NCBI GenBank assembly: GCA_033239125.1
Contig: BSWB01000008.1
Span: 8,400,001 to 8,464,000 of the forward strand
DNA length: 64,000 nt
Direction of reading: 5' to 3'
Source: Fagopyrum homotropicum
Taxonomy: Eukaryota > Streptophyta > Magnoliopsida > Caryophyllales > Polygonaceae
Shown: positions 1 to 10,903 of the stretch, in pieces
Layout: the number at the start of each line of letters is the position of its first letter
How positions within the stretch are numbered: the first letter of the stretch is position 1
Position numbers and translations under genes: made by a program
The notes under the pieces: generated by a model
Seen by the model: the letters and a program-made list of their open reading frames with translations, nothing else
What the model was told of the DNA's origin: nothing
Database searches by the model: none

Positions 1-579
1 TAAGATGTCTATAAAACAATATATCAAAGTATATATTCATATTTTAGTATGCATTAGTAACGACATAAAAAAAATGACTACAATTAATTTGATAGGTCTA
101 AAACTAACATGTTTTTGAAATTCAGCAATTCAGCATATTATCAACTCCACATTCACCAACAAAAACAAATGTTGCTCTTTTGGCATTGGAAATGTAATGT
201 TCACCTACATGAAGTAATCTATATATGAGATTATACGATGATTTATATTAATGGTTGATTTATATCTCTAATTTCTTTGATAGCAGCAAGATGTATAAGG
301 ACAACAATATTGTTAGTAGCATCAAAATGCCTAGATTGTTCAACAATTTGATGAACATATTCGTTCCATAGAGACACTTTAGGATATTGTTCCTAATTAG
401 ATAAAAAAAAACTTTGCATTACTTAAATATGTAATACATTAAAGGTATAATTAATAATATAGATTAGGTTGATGAATAATTTTAGATGGTTGACATAACC
501 TGGAACTCCTTATGTAGATCTTTCTCTTTTTATAATGGTTATCCATTGGACCAACAACAACCAAATTGTCAATAACATA
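1..579. other. AT-rich intergenic DNA
   Basis: No long reading frame, RNA gene or terminal repeat is visible. The sequence is AT-rich with short homopolymer runs and is probably decayed transposon or intergenic DNA to the left of the LTR-like block that starts at 580. Confidence 0.4.
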
Positions 580-2175
580 TGTAACACCCAAATTCTAAGA
601 ACTCAGGATGTTATAGGTTAGGACCTCACAATGGGCTCTGACCCTAGTCTAACAACAAGTTTACCGGATCTTGCAACAATACACAAATAAATATAAAACC
701 AAAATTGATAAAACATAAATGTTAAAAACCCAAACGCATACAAAACTCACAGCCGAGTATCAAAATGATACAATCATGTATCTTTACATACAAAAACCCG
801 TATCCCATCCTACCATGTACGGGAATCCCGGTTGATCACTCCAACCAGATCACTCCACATCCTCCCTAACTTGTACAACAACGGATAAACCGTTACCTAA
901 CATCTTATATATTCGAATAATAGTAATAACACACATGCACATATAAGCAACACTAACACATAGCATGCTCACAAACAACCGATTATTATTTTTTATTAAG
1001 TGATTCACTTTTACTAATGCAACTTATTTTGTGACACGGGGGATTCCCAAACCCTGCCTCTGTCCCAAGTATCAACGGGAGTGACTCCGATGCACCTCAA
1101 CATTTACCCGTATAGCCTGGTCCCAGAGAACCTCCTGGTCTCATGATGAACTAGACAAGTTGTCATCATCCGGTTATAATACACTTGGGACAATTAAAAC
1201 ATATGGTCGTCCTAGTCCAATTATGGTATAAAAACACACACCACTATTACAGTTAAACTAATAGACAGAAGTCAGCTAAGTAAGCTAAATAGACTTACAT
1301 GTAATCAAGTAATCCCAACTATCAATCAACTCTCAAATTCCCGCAAGAATATACTCCACGCCTAATAAATCAAGACACACATATCAACCAATGACCACAT
1401 GCTAGAAGATTCTAACTTAGTCTCAATGATTCTCACAAGATCATAAACCACACATCCGTATTCAACATCCTCAATATATCTCACAACCGCCTAAGGTCTT
1501 CCATCATAGTACAACTCAATAACCACTAGCAGACATTCCAACTAATTATGCTCGGTCCCAACCTATCATGATTCTACTATGAAGCCATAAGGATAAAAGG
1601 ATAGGTCAGACATACCAAGAACTTGGTATGTTCTAGCGTGAGGCGCGATTGCGGGAAAGGAAGGGCGCAGGGGCGGCGGCAAGCTTCGGACGCCGCGACT
1701 GCAATAGTCGTAGACGTACGGGTGACGACAACGCTGAAGGCACGGGGCGGCAAGGAGCAGGCGCGGGTGCGGCCTCCAATAGAGCACGACTCTGTTGACA
1801 GATTCTCCACTCGATCACTTCTCCTCTTCTGAAACCACCAAGGGACAACCTTGGCTCACCTATTGCTCTCCTCAAGATGTGCAGGAAGGCCCTAGTTGCA
1901 ATCTTGCAACTATCATAGCAATACAACTTCTGATCCTGGCTTGGGAAGAGAATCCAAGAAGAAAAGAGGAAGAAAGGAAGAGAGGAAGAGAAGAGGATTG
2001 AACGTGAGAAGATGAGCAAGGAAGAAGTCTCATATGGGTTCCTAAAACCTTTAGAACGAGATGAGTGGAAGACTTAAGAAGAAGCAAAGAAAAAGGAAGT
2101 TGGCTTAAAAATCGGCCTTCACCTCTGATTCACCACGACCGCGGAAATGTTGAGGTGCGGTCGTGGGGTCTCACA
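580..2175. mobile_element. LTR-like block of the TGTAACACCC type, probable solo LTR
   Basis: It starts with TGTAACACCCAAATTC and probably ends at ...GGGGTCTCACA, giving the TG...CA ends of an LTR. Its first ~130 bp align by eye with the start of the solo LTR at 7261: same TGTAACACCC opening, then TTAGGACC.CACA.TGGG and GATCTT.CAACAA. The right half is GC-rich and holds short reading frames on both strands with no family resemblance. Near the right end it carries a dyad, CCACGACCGCGG followed by GTGCGGTCGTGG. Flanking 5-mers (ACATA on the left, GAGAC on the right) do not match, so either the right end is misplaced or the copy is rearranged. TGTAACACCC termini are common in plant Ty3/gypsy LTRs; the lineage is not assigned. 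Confidence 0.5.
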
Positions 2176-2540
2176 GAGACATGGTTTTACGACATATACA
2201 ATAATAATAACATAAAATGTTGTTAATTTTTATATTTCGAAAAGAACTATATTTATATATAATTTATTTAAACAAAAACAAACATAATATATTTATTTTG
2301 ACTTACCAATCAAGTAAATGTGGTCAACATTCAAGATATGCGAAATTCATAAAGTTGAATCATACATCTGAATATCCGGTAAAATAGTTTGTTTGACAAA
2401 AGTAGTCTTGTTAAAGATAACCTTAGAGGGTAAATGGTTGTATAAAAACTTAGACAGGTTTTTTACCAAAGTTAGAAATAATATATGTAGAACCCGGAGA
2501 AATTGAATGGAAATTGATGTAGATATTCTTCCTTGATTGT
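2176..2540. other. AT-rich spacer
   Basis: AT-rich sequence with no supported gene or repeat boundary. It separates the LTR-like block on the left from the dyad-bearing retroelement remnant on the right. Confidence 0.35.
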
Positions 2541-3391
2541 AGCATGAATTCTATTACTGATGCGGGGTTAAGCCGCAGTTCACGATCTAGACTGAAAGTC
2601 CTTCGTCAGACACAATTCTCGGATGGATAGAAAAAATCTCGGGCGAGATTTCGTGAAGAACAATCCGAGATTTTAAGATACTCAGAAAACGGATTAGTGG
2701 ATGATATAGAAATATAAGAAGATGAGTATTGATTGTTAAATGATAGTTATTGAAAGATACAAACCAAAATATTCCCGCAAAAAACCTTGACCAATGATGT
2801 GTCAAAACCTCTTAACGAAGAGTTTACCTTAATTTTCACTTCTTTAACTTTTCACAAGTCTTCTAAGTAAGACAAACACAATGAGGGACTAGAAGTGATC
2901 AAGGGCACCAACATTCAAAAAGATTAACACACACAAGCACAATTTAACAAGGACTTCTCAACAATTCAACTAAAACTCTCCTTTGATTGAATATGAATGA
3001 ATAAAATACAAACTTCATAAACGAAGTTGCAAGTTCACATAATATGTGGAAATATAGCAAGTCTAATCTATCTAACAATCTCCCCCACTAAGACTATTTA
3101 TAAGGGATATGAACTATGAATCTAGGAAAAATATCTTCTTAAAGATAATTTTTAGGAAATAAATCTTTAAAAGATATAAAAATAATAATCTCAAAAAATA
3201 AAACAACCAGCAATTACCTTAAAAAATGTTTTGCGAGATTTAATGTAATAAAAATATAAAATAAAGTTGCCAAAAATAAGATAATTTGCCGGATCTTCAA
3301 GAGCGTGTCAGAGGCCAAATCTCGGTCGGTAATCTCGGCCGAGATTTCTGGAGGTGGACCGAGATTTCTTTTCTGAGACTCTTTCTTTGTC
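2541..3391 (-). mobile_element. LTR-like tail of a decayed retroelement carrying TCTCGGCCGAGA dyads
   Basis: On the minus strand this follows the retroelement-type C-terminal reading frame at 3715-3392, so it occupies the 3' LTR position. It contains dyad modules near both ends: AATCTCGGGCGAGATT at about 2634-2650 with a half-site ATCCGAGATT ~14 nt later, and AATCTCGGCCGAGATT near 3330 with ACCGAGATTT after a similar gap. Repeated AAGATA-type AT-rich stretches around 3120-3200 resemble the LTR text near 53730 and 63430. Exact ends were not found, so LTR status is inference. Confidence 0.4.
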
Positions 3392-3715
3392 CTATCCTTC
3401 TTCGATGCTTGATGGATCTTCTTGGTTGTGGCTTAGCTCTTCTATTACAGCCAATAATGTCACTAAAGGCTTCCTGAGAGTGAGTATGGTTTTCTTGAGT
3501 GTACATGTTGTAAGTATACTTGTAACTTCATCTTGAATAACCCTTGCTCTTGACCTCGTGATTGATCCTTCCATGATAGGATTCGAAGAAGGTGTAGCAG
3601 GTTTGTCCTTCAATGTTTTAGCTTGTGATCTAGTAACTGTTCCTTGATGACATGTTGGAGATGGTCCCACATCAATTACCTGTAAAAATTTTAAAAACAA
3701 AATAGAGTTATTCAA
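3392..3715 (-). pseudogene. C-terminal fragment of a retrotransposon polyprotein
   Basis: A 107-codon minus-strand frame contains two copies of a basic motif, TRSQAK and ITRSRAR, separated by a proline/serine-rich linker. Stretches of the form (G/S)xITRSRAR are typical of the extreme C-terminus of plant LTR-retrotransposon polyproteins; here it reads EGSITRSRARVIQDEV. No protease, RT or integrase motif lies upstream (higher coordinates), so this is a tail only. The dyad-rich block immediately downstream fits a 3' LTR. No function is claimed and the call rests on motif resemblance alone. Confidence 0.4.
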
Positions 3716-4729
3716 TATATATTTGATTGGTAATTGGTAGAAAGAAATTTAAGGTACCTTTTCATTGATAAGAATCATGTCCTTCGAGTAAAATTCGTTG
3801 AGACTTTCATAAATTGGTACCGTTCACATGTGAGTTACACGTACTTAAATTTTCCAATGGATTGAGTTGTTCAACTTCAATTCTGGTAAGAAATAGTATT
3901 GCTTTGTCACGACAACTGTAGAAATAAATCACAGGAAACTTATGATGGGCTGAAATTATACAAAAAAATTTAAAGAATAATGGGGATAGTAAGGGGTATT
4001 AGAAAATACCTTAATCTAACCTCTGAAATTGTCTCTTTTGTAGCTATAAAAAGACGGCTAATTTGTATATTCAACGGAGTTTGTTTAGTATGTATATATA
4101 CACAAAAATGAATGTAGATATCTTGGGGAAAAAATTGAAAGATCTATTTGGTAATCAAAGATTTTTATATAGATTTGATTTTGAGATATTCAATGTATTC
4201 AATAGTCTAAGAATGGATGAATGGTTTAGTTTGAGGATAATTCATATATTTTAACAAACCGAAGATAATGAAACTGGTTTTTTTTTAAAAAAATATTATA
4301 TATGAAGATTTCGTGATTACAAAGATATGGTGTGATAGGACGGATTTTGCTTAAAAAAATGGAAATAATACACATTTTACTTTTTATACGAGCATATTTT
4401 ATTTTTATAATAACGGTCATATTGGGTAATAATTGTTTTTGTTATAATTTAGAATCTAGTTCAAGTTAATGATAACTTGCAAAGAGATATGGGTATAGAA
4501 CACACATACAATGAATTGGGAGAATCAGTCAGTATGACTGTAATTCTGGTTAGGATACACTTGGAAGTTGGTCGAGTCACGAGAAACAAACTAATTAAGG
4601 TAATATTGTGATTATGTTGTAATTGGGCTTCTTTTTTTTTCATGTTTTAATATATTGTCGTGATTCTATGGTTGGCCGGATAATTCTTGCATGTTTTCCA
4701 TGATGCTACAACACAACATGAGGTTGTGG
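3716..4729. other. AT-rich intergenic DNA
   Basis: Short reading frames at 4063-4254 (+) and 4226-4643 (-) have low-complexity AT-driven composition and no recognisable motif. Nothing else is supported here. Confidence 0.35.
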
Positions 4730-5245
4730 AGAATGACAATCGGGGCATGTTTTTGGCATAATTTGTTGTAACTTTTTTTTTTTTCTCTATTCAGATTGTA
4801 ATATTATGTTGTGAATGAGATAAATGTTCATTGCTTTATTTGTAGTTGATAACAGGGTTGAGATAAACATTTAAGATGAATTTGTGGAATGAATATGGTC
4901 AATTGATGTTGAAAAGGAGAAGTTTGGGAAGGAATAGAGTATCATGGTATTTTCTCATGCTTTATAAATTATAATCAGATTATAATCTAGTGCAGGTTGA
5001 AAGACAGAATAGTAAGCTTTATACTCAGATTATAATCTGGTGCATGGTGAATGACAATCTAGAGCATGCTTTTTGGTGGAATTTGTTGCGGCTATTTTTT
5101 TCTCTCTATTCAGATCGTAATGCTATGTTGTGAATGAGATAAAATTTAGTGCTTTTATTTGCAGTTAATAACAAAGTTGAGATGAACGTTCACGATGAAA
5201 TTATGGAATGAATGTGGTTGATCAATGTTGAGATTGAGAAACACG
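4730..5245. repeat. Direct duplication, two ~195-bp copies 318 bp apart
   Basis: The block beginning GAATGACAATC at 4731 recurs at 5049. Both copies contain, in order, a T-rich run, CTCTATTCAGAT, ATGTTGTGAATGAGATAA, a TTATTTG.AGTT segment and GAATGAATAT or GAATGAATGT. Copies run to about 4925 and 5240 and differ by many substitutions, so the duplication is old. Related text (GAATATGGACAATTAGTATTG) reappears around 5410, suggesting a third, shorter copy. Confidence 0.65.
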
Positions 5246-5559
5246 GAAGAAATCATAGTTGATAAGATTTTCATATCCATAATTTATGTACAAAATAAGC
5301 TTACTGATTTATTGCTCAAGGACGAATTGTCATGACAATATGATTTTCATATCCAAAATTTATGTACTGAATAAGCTAATTGATTTATGCATTGGATATG
5401 AAAATTTTGGAATGAATATGGACAATTAGTATTGTGATAATATATTCACGCGCAGGTTGATTTATATATCGGATATGAATCGATGTTGATAAGGAGATTA
5501 GGGGGAAATGAATCGCATCTATTAGGAAAAGAAATGTACAGTTACAGAATAATCTATGA

Positions 5560-5699
5560 TTACAATTTAATATATATTTTACAATTTAATAGGAATGACA
5601 ATTTAGTAGATATTTTGCAAAAAAAAAAAAAACTTATGTGACATTCATCGTTTCTTGACATGTGACATTAGTGTCTTTAGTTTTAGTAAGTTATATAGA
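5560..5699 (-). mobile_element. Helitron-like 5' end (minus orientation)
   Basis: Read on the minus strand from 5699 it begins TCTATATAACTTACTAAAAC, then has AAAGACACTAATGTCACATG and ATGTCACATAAG. The same layout occurs at 5925 (+), 16828 (-) and 12593 (+), the last of which is a complete Helitron-like element. A matching 3' hairpin with CTAG was not found, so this is a terminal fragment. Confidence 0.45.
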
Positions 5700-5924
5700 T
5701 CTATAAAATATGTAAAATCTTGTTAAAAGATTTGCTTGAGATTTTTTCAAAAAATCGAATTATAGTAGATCGATTTGTTATTTTTGATTGATAGATAAGT
5801 AGATTTTTATGTTTTTAATTATTTTTTAATAAAATTGACATGGCATGACGACTGTCTACTATTTCTATTAATAAATTTTTGTATGAAATAATTAATGACA
5901 AATCTTTAAATATATTGTGCAAAT

Positions 5925-6110
5925 ATATATTACTTACTAAAACAAAGGACACTAATACCACGTGTCAAGCAACGAGGGATGTCACCTCAGCTTTTTTGTA
6001 AAATATTTACTAAACTGCCATTCCATTTTTTCCGAAAAAATATTTTAATGAAAAATTGATAAACATTATTCTCTAAAGTAATTACTAAATTTTTATCATT
6101 ATTAATTATT
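5925..6110 (+). mobile_element. Helitron-like 5' end (plus orientation)
   Basis: It starts TATATATTACTTACTAAAAC and continues GGACACTAATACCACGTGTC and GGGATGTCACCTCAGC. This is closely similar to the reverse complement of 16760-16828 and to 5699-5560. With the previous entry it forms a divergent pair of the same family. The 3' terminus was not located. Confidence 0.45.
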
Positions 6111-6600
6111 TTTTAGTTATAATTTTTATATGGGGATCTTGCGCCAGATTCTAACCATCACAATTTGGATTAAAATATTTTTATTTTAAAATTCGAAAAA
6201 GCACAAATTCCTATTTTGGATGGATTATTTTTCCGGCACATTTTTTTAATTAATTATTAAATATAATTAATTTACCTAAATTCTTTGATTCACATATGTT
6301 AAAAACTTAAAATGGTACAATCTTGAAAAACATATTAAAACATATAAATTTTTTAAAGCTAATTGGCGTCTTTATTGTTAAAGCAAAACCTGAATCCATA
6401 TTTTTTTAAAAAAAAATCTTGACTAATATTTTAGAAATAACCAAATTAGTTTCTAACTCATTTGGTCATATCTTTTTAACGTAAAAACTTCTCACACAAT
6501 CTTCTCATATAAATCTTTTCTAACAAGTTAATATCTTCAAATTTCAATATATATATCAAACACCAAAGGTTTCATCGGAGTTCCTCTCTATATATTAGAG
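6111..6600. other. AT-rich DNA upstream of a possible gene
   Basis: No supported gene. A TATA-like CTCTATATATTAG at about 6585-6597 lies only ~20 bp before the putative start codon at 6615. As a TATA box that would leave almost no 5' UTR, so its role is doubtful. Confidence 0.3.
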
Positions 6601-6614
6601 CAAAAAAAGCACAT

Positions 6615-7260
6615 ATGGCTGATAGGTATATTTCGACTTCTTTTGATTTTGTTTGTTTGTGTTCATAATTGATTATTCATCTATTGGATATCGTGGTAGG
6701 TTGGTGACATTGTTTCCAACATTGTGTCTTCTGAAGGCATTAATCTCTGGGACCATCACCTTCGTCTCTTACGTCGCAAGCTTTCTTGGAATGAATTATG
6801 GCTCCATCTACGCTGCAGCCAAAGGTACCAATTTCTTATCTATCTTACTGCACATATACTCTTTCCATGCTATATTTTTTGTCTGGTAAACTAGCTCTTC
6901 AAGTATATCTATTTTGTTATATGTTGTTGGACATAATACTTAGTGCCCGTTTGGTTGGAGCGGTGGAATGGAAATGGAATGGAATCGGATAAGGGTTAAG
7001 GAATGGAAATGGAAATGGTGGGATTACTTTCATCTGTTAAAAGAGCTCTAACCAAACGTATTTTTTGATTGATTCGGAATCATTCCGTTACCGGGAATGA
7101 TTCCTAGCGCTTCCAAACGGGCCCTAAAATTTATTAAGTTGGAAGTTCATTCTCATAATTTCCCCGATTAAATCCACCATGTTTAAACTAAGCTTTCAAA
7201 TGAGGTTTATTGTAAAGAAAATCGAGAGGAGGCAACTCAACGGCGAGGTGACGATGTTTT
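6615..7260 (+). CDS. Possible small spliced gene encoding a hydrophobic N-terminus; unrecognised and interrupted
   Basis: A plausible model joins exon 1 at 6615-6625 (ATGGCTGATAG, donor GTATAT) to exon 2 at 6700-6824 (acceptor GTGGTAG, donor AAAG/GTACCA). The product starts MADRLVTLFPTLCLLKALIS and continues with a second hydrophobic stretch ending GMNYGSIYAAAK, so it looks membrane-inserted. A third exon could start at 7218 (acceptor TGTAAAG) and stay in frame for 14 codons, until a solo LTR inserted at 7261 breaks it. Beyond the LTR the same frame would run on through DNA matching antisense plastid trnI to a TAA at about 10220. Clean splice sites, preserved frame and non-AT-biased codons support exon 2. 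I do not recognise the family, and exon 3 is weak. A MITE-like element sits in the putative second intron. Confidence 0.33.
6942..7125. mobile_element. 184-bp MITE with GGGCCCGTTTGG-type terminal inverted repeats
   Basis: The left end AGTGCCCGTTTGG pairs with the right end CCAAACGGGCCCT. Inside are subterminal GGAATGGAAATGGAATGG tracts on the left and CATTCCGTTACCGGGAATGATTCC on the right, which also pair. Size and ends fit a non-autonomous DNA transposon of hAT or PIF/Harbinger type. No clear target duplication could be assigned, so the superfamily is left open. It lies in the putative intron after 6824. Confidence 0.65.
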
Positions 7261-10143
7261 TGTAACACCCCAAATTTTACAACTCGGGGAGTTATTGATT
7301 AGGACCGCACAGTGGGTCCCGACCTTAGTTTGACAACAATTTAACAAGATCTTACAACAAGGCACAGATAAGGAAAAACCGAAAATCATAAATTCAGTCT
7401 TAACAATGTATGAATGTGACCAGACAACCAACAGCCGGAAAACATAAGATAACAAAGTACGGAAAGAAGGAAAAGAACCAAGGTCCAACTAGAAATCCCA
7501 CAAATAAAGAAACTGCATCACATCCTAAAAGTACGACACCCCGGCTGACCACTACCATCCAGATCAATCAGCATCTGCTCTAACCTGTGGTAAGTCTACA
7601 CAACATAACAACTGTTAGCTAACTATCCAAATATAAGTAGAATAACAACAGCACAACCACACGCATAAACAAAAATAAACAAACATCATGCTGGCACTCA
7701 ACCGTTTATTATCTATTATTTAGGTGATTCATCTTATTCAATTTTACAGTTGTGGCACGAGAGCTATTAACAGTTCTCGCCTCCGTTCCTTATCCAACTG
7801 GGTGTAGGTCTAGCTGACCTCCGCCGGTAGCATCACTACAAACCGAGTATGGACTAGTCCCTAAAGAAACCCCCAGCGCCCTCAAGCTAACTAAGCAGAA
7901 TGCCACCGCCCGTTACTCTTAGGCCAAGTATAGGTCGGTAAATATTTATCACAACCTATATCTCTAAACATTTAATCACACACCACTATCATCATTCATG
8001 CTCATATTCCGAAGCCAACTAAGTAAGCCCAAAGGACTTACCTGTTATAAAGCTCGACTCTCTGTAAACCAAATTCGCTCTGTAAACTGTAGCAACTCAG
8101 TTGCCTGCCAAAGGAGATAAGTGCATTAGCACACTCCAACGTAATTAGAAGTCTAAGACTTCTAAGATAGAAGGTCGTAATAGAACATAACTAATTACAA
8201 CTCTAATTTATGGTAAAATGACCATTTTACCCTTAGTCCGGAAACTTCCAAATTTTTCGAAATTCATGTCTAAACTCCTATTTGAGACCTTACAGTCCTA
8301 TTCTAACTCCTAAAGTTTAGTTTGGTTAAAAACTGGCACTTTTCCTATTTTCCTATTTTCCGAAAGATCGTAAAGGTCTAACTTCGATTTCAAATATAAA
8401 ATTCGTAAAAGCTTATAAAAATTTCGAAATAATTCTCTAGATCATCTATGATGTTCCAACTACCCTTAGGAGCAAGAATTTCTCAAAACTGTTCATCCAT
8501 TATTTTTATAAAAATTCTCAAAGTTAGCTACTCCACTTGCAATTTCTATACTTAGCCAAAATTCCAATGTTTACAAAACTGCTTAACTACCCTACTTTGG
8601 AAGCTTATAACTTTTAATCCGACCGTTCATTTCTTCTCAAATTTTAATATACTAAACTACATATATCCATCTATCATCTATTAAAATTTCAACGGTGGAT
8701 CTTCATTCAAACTCTCAAACATTGGTCGACCAAATGGGAAGTTCCTAACTTAAAAGCTGAAGGAAAAGAGTTGTATTTACAGCAGTCCTTTATTTCTACC
8801 ATTATGTTTATATAATTCTGCAGCTACTCATTACCAACCTAACCCATGTTCCAGGCCGAACTACAACAACACATCATTCCATTCCTAAAGAATCGGTACA
8901 CATACACAAGATCATACGTTAGCCTTTCCGTTACCTCTATACAGAAGGCTTTCTACGGCTGCTGCACTTGCTGTTTAAGCAGGGTTCTATCTCGTTCTGG
9001 CCGGCGTCACTGAAGCTAAAACAGGAGGGAGATCATTACTCCGGACTGGTAAGAGCGAGGCAAGGAGAATGAAGGAGGAGCTTACCGGAGATGTATGCAG
9101 AAGATCTCGCAAGGTTTTGCTTCGTATTAGGTAACTTGAGGCTGACTACGGTGGCTATGAATCGATGTACTCAGCCCCTTTAGTTTAGTAGATGGCTGCA
9201 GTTCGAAGCACGGCAGTGTTGGTCGATGAAACAAAGAAGAGGATGATGGTGAAGACGGAATTAACGTTCACTGTACCAACCTGGATTCAGTCGCGAGATT
9301 AGGAGACGATCTTGTGTGCTTGGAGCGGCTGGATGTGTGCAGACGTAGGTTGGTTGGGCAGTCGGCTGGTGGATCTTCAACCTCAAACCAGGACGTGTGA
9401 AGGTAGGAGAGAAGGAAGCGTAATGCAGATAAGGGAAGAGCGAAGTTCGGGGAGGCGATAGGAAAGAGAGACGGTTACAGAAGGAAGAGAGAGGAGCAGT
9501 TAGCATGAATCTGGACAAACACAATCAGCTGAAGAAGGAAGGAAATCAGCCGGCTGTTACTATCCTTTGTAACGTTCAGCAGCCCCACGTAATCTGCACT
9601 TCCAAGATCTTCCTGGGCTGCGAGTTGGGCTGGACGCTGGGCTGGAGAGATAGAGCAACAGATGGGCTGAAGTTGTGGATCCAAGGTGCTGAAGCTGGGC
9701 TGCGGATAAGCTGCTGAAGCTGGCGAGTTTCTGGGCTGGGCAAGCTGCTGGCTGAAGTTGCGCTAGACTGGGCTAGCGCTGGCAAGTTGCGCTGCTGGGC
9801 GCTGCTGGACGCTGGGCACACTGGCGCTGGCTGTCAACAGCCTGTCTGGGCTTGTCACAGACTCGTCACAGCCTTGTCTGGCCTTGTCACAGCTTCGTCA
9901 CAGACTTGTCAACGACGAGTCATATTCTAAATTAGGGTTTGGGGCTAAACTTATTATTTTATGTGAAGGTAAGCTACATAAAATGATAAACTTTTAAAAG
10001 ATTCTATCATTTTATGTGAAGGAAATCTACATAAAATGATAAATTTTATAATAATGTGTCTAACTAAGTAGACGGATATGGATCAACTGATCGAGATCGG
10101 GTTTGTTACAGAAATAAACGGAATAAAAATTCCGGATATTACA
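7261..10143. mobile_element. Solo LTR (2,883 bp) with perfect 5-bp target duplication GTTTT
   Basis: It begins TGTAACACCCCAAATTTT and ends CCGGATATTACA, giving TG...CA termini with short inverted repeats (TGTAA / TTACA). The five bases on each side, 7256-7260 and 10144-10148, are both GTTTT, the normal Ty3/gypsy target duplication. No primer binding site or coding region lies inside or beside it, so it is a solo LTR left by LTR-LTR recombination. The right ~450 bp are rich in repeated GCTGGGC and TTGTCACAG words. Small reading frames at 9261-9821 lie in this GC-rich part and are not genes. It resembles the block at 580-2175. Confidence 0.88.
9690..9925. repeat. Short-word tandem arrays inside the solo LTR
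   Basis: GCTGGGC/GCTGGC words recur about ten times from 9690 to 9830, followed by five or more TTGTCACAG or CGTCACAG words to 9915. These are locally duplicated GC-rich words, comparable in scale to the dyad words in the other LTR families of this window but direct rather than palindromic. Confidence 0.6.
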
Positions 10144-10170
10144 GTTTTTGACGGTGGCTTCCGGGGTAGC

Positions 10171-10227
10171 GCCCAGACACAACGACGCAATTATCAGGGG
10201 CGCGCTCTACCGCTGAGCTAATAGCCC
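10171..10227 (-). tRNA. trnI-GAU: Plastid-derived trnI-GAU 5' exon fragment (not a functional tRNA)
   Basis: Read on the minus strand from 10227 it starts GGGCTATTAGCTCAGCGG and continues to TAATTGCGTCG. From memory this matches the plastid tRNA-Ile(GAU) 5' exon (about 37 nt, D arm and anticodon arm with GAT) plus the first ~20 nt of its group II intron, with roughly two differences. The 3' exon is absent, so no tRNA can form. It is best read as a nuclear insertion of plastid DNA. The sequence leaves the plastid match at about 10170, beyond GGGC, and before GGGCTATT on the other side. Confidence 0.75.
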
Positions 10228-10903
10228 GTCGTGCGGCCCCCATATGCCAAAAGATCTATCAACCGTATATATATTTTTTTTTATCGTTTTAGAATATTAG
10301 TTACATGATAAAATAAATAAACCATTCATTTGGTGGACCTATTTTGGATTTATGGGTTGTTAAATTGTTTGTAAACTTTAAATAGTTTGTTAATAACATG
10401 CATTAGTTATATTTTTTTTTAATTTATATTTTAGGATTATATTAAAATGGTTCTATTTCACTAACATTTAGTTACAAGCACATATATAATATACATGATA
10501 TAATATAGATGAGTTAGGCCGATTTATAAGTAATTACAAAATGGATTTATAATTTTAACCATAAAAAAATTGTCAAGCATTCATATCTGTATCTCTTCTA
10601 TGATTTGGTAAATCTATTTAGTTACATAATCCAAACAAAATCATTCATACAAACAAAATGATGTATATTTAATAACAATTTTTTTCCCCCTAACTAATTA
10701 TTTTTTCCAATTAAAATTTATTTTTGTTATAAATCTCACTTTTTTCGGAAATCATTAAATTAAATCTACTTTAACGAAATTTAGTTATAGTTAATTTTGA
10801 TTATAACAAAATCCAATCAATGTGTTTCTTAATTTTTGTTATTCTAAATAGTTAACCTTAATTATTTTAATTCTAAGAAATTAGACTATACAATTTTTTT
10901 AAA
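10228..10903. other. AT-rich intergenic DNA
   Basis: No reading frame or terminal repeat is supported. AT-rich stretches with T runs lead into a cluster of Helitron-like elements. Confidence 0.35.

Noticed and set aside
1566..2087. Cluster of six frames up to 128 codons
   Set aside because: All lie in the GC-rich right half of an LTR-like block. Composition alone explains the lack of stops.
9261..9821. Overlapping 70-87-codon frames on both strands
   Set aside because: They lie in the GC-rich repeated-word part of the solo LTR, have frames in several registers and show no domain.
10171..10227. Functional tRNA gene
   Set aside because: Only the 5' exon and intron start of plastid trnI are present; the 3' exon is missing.
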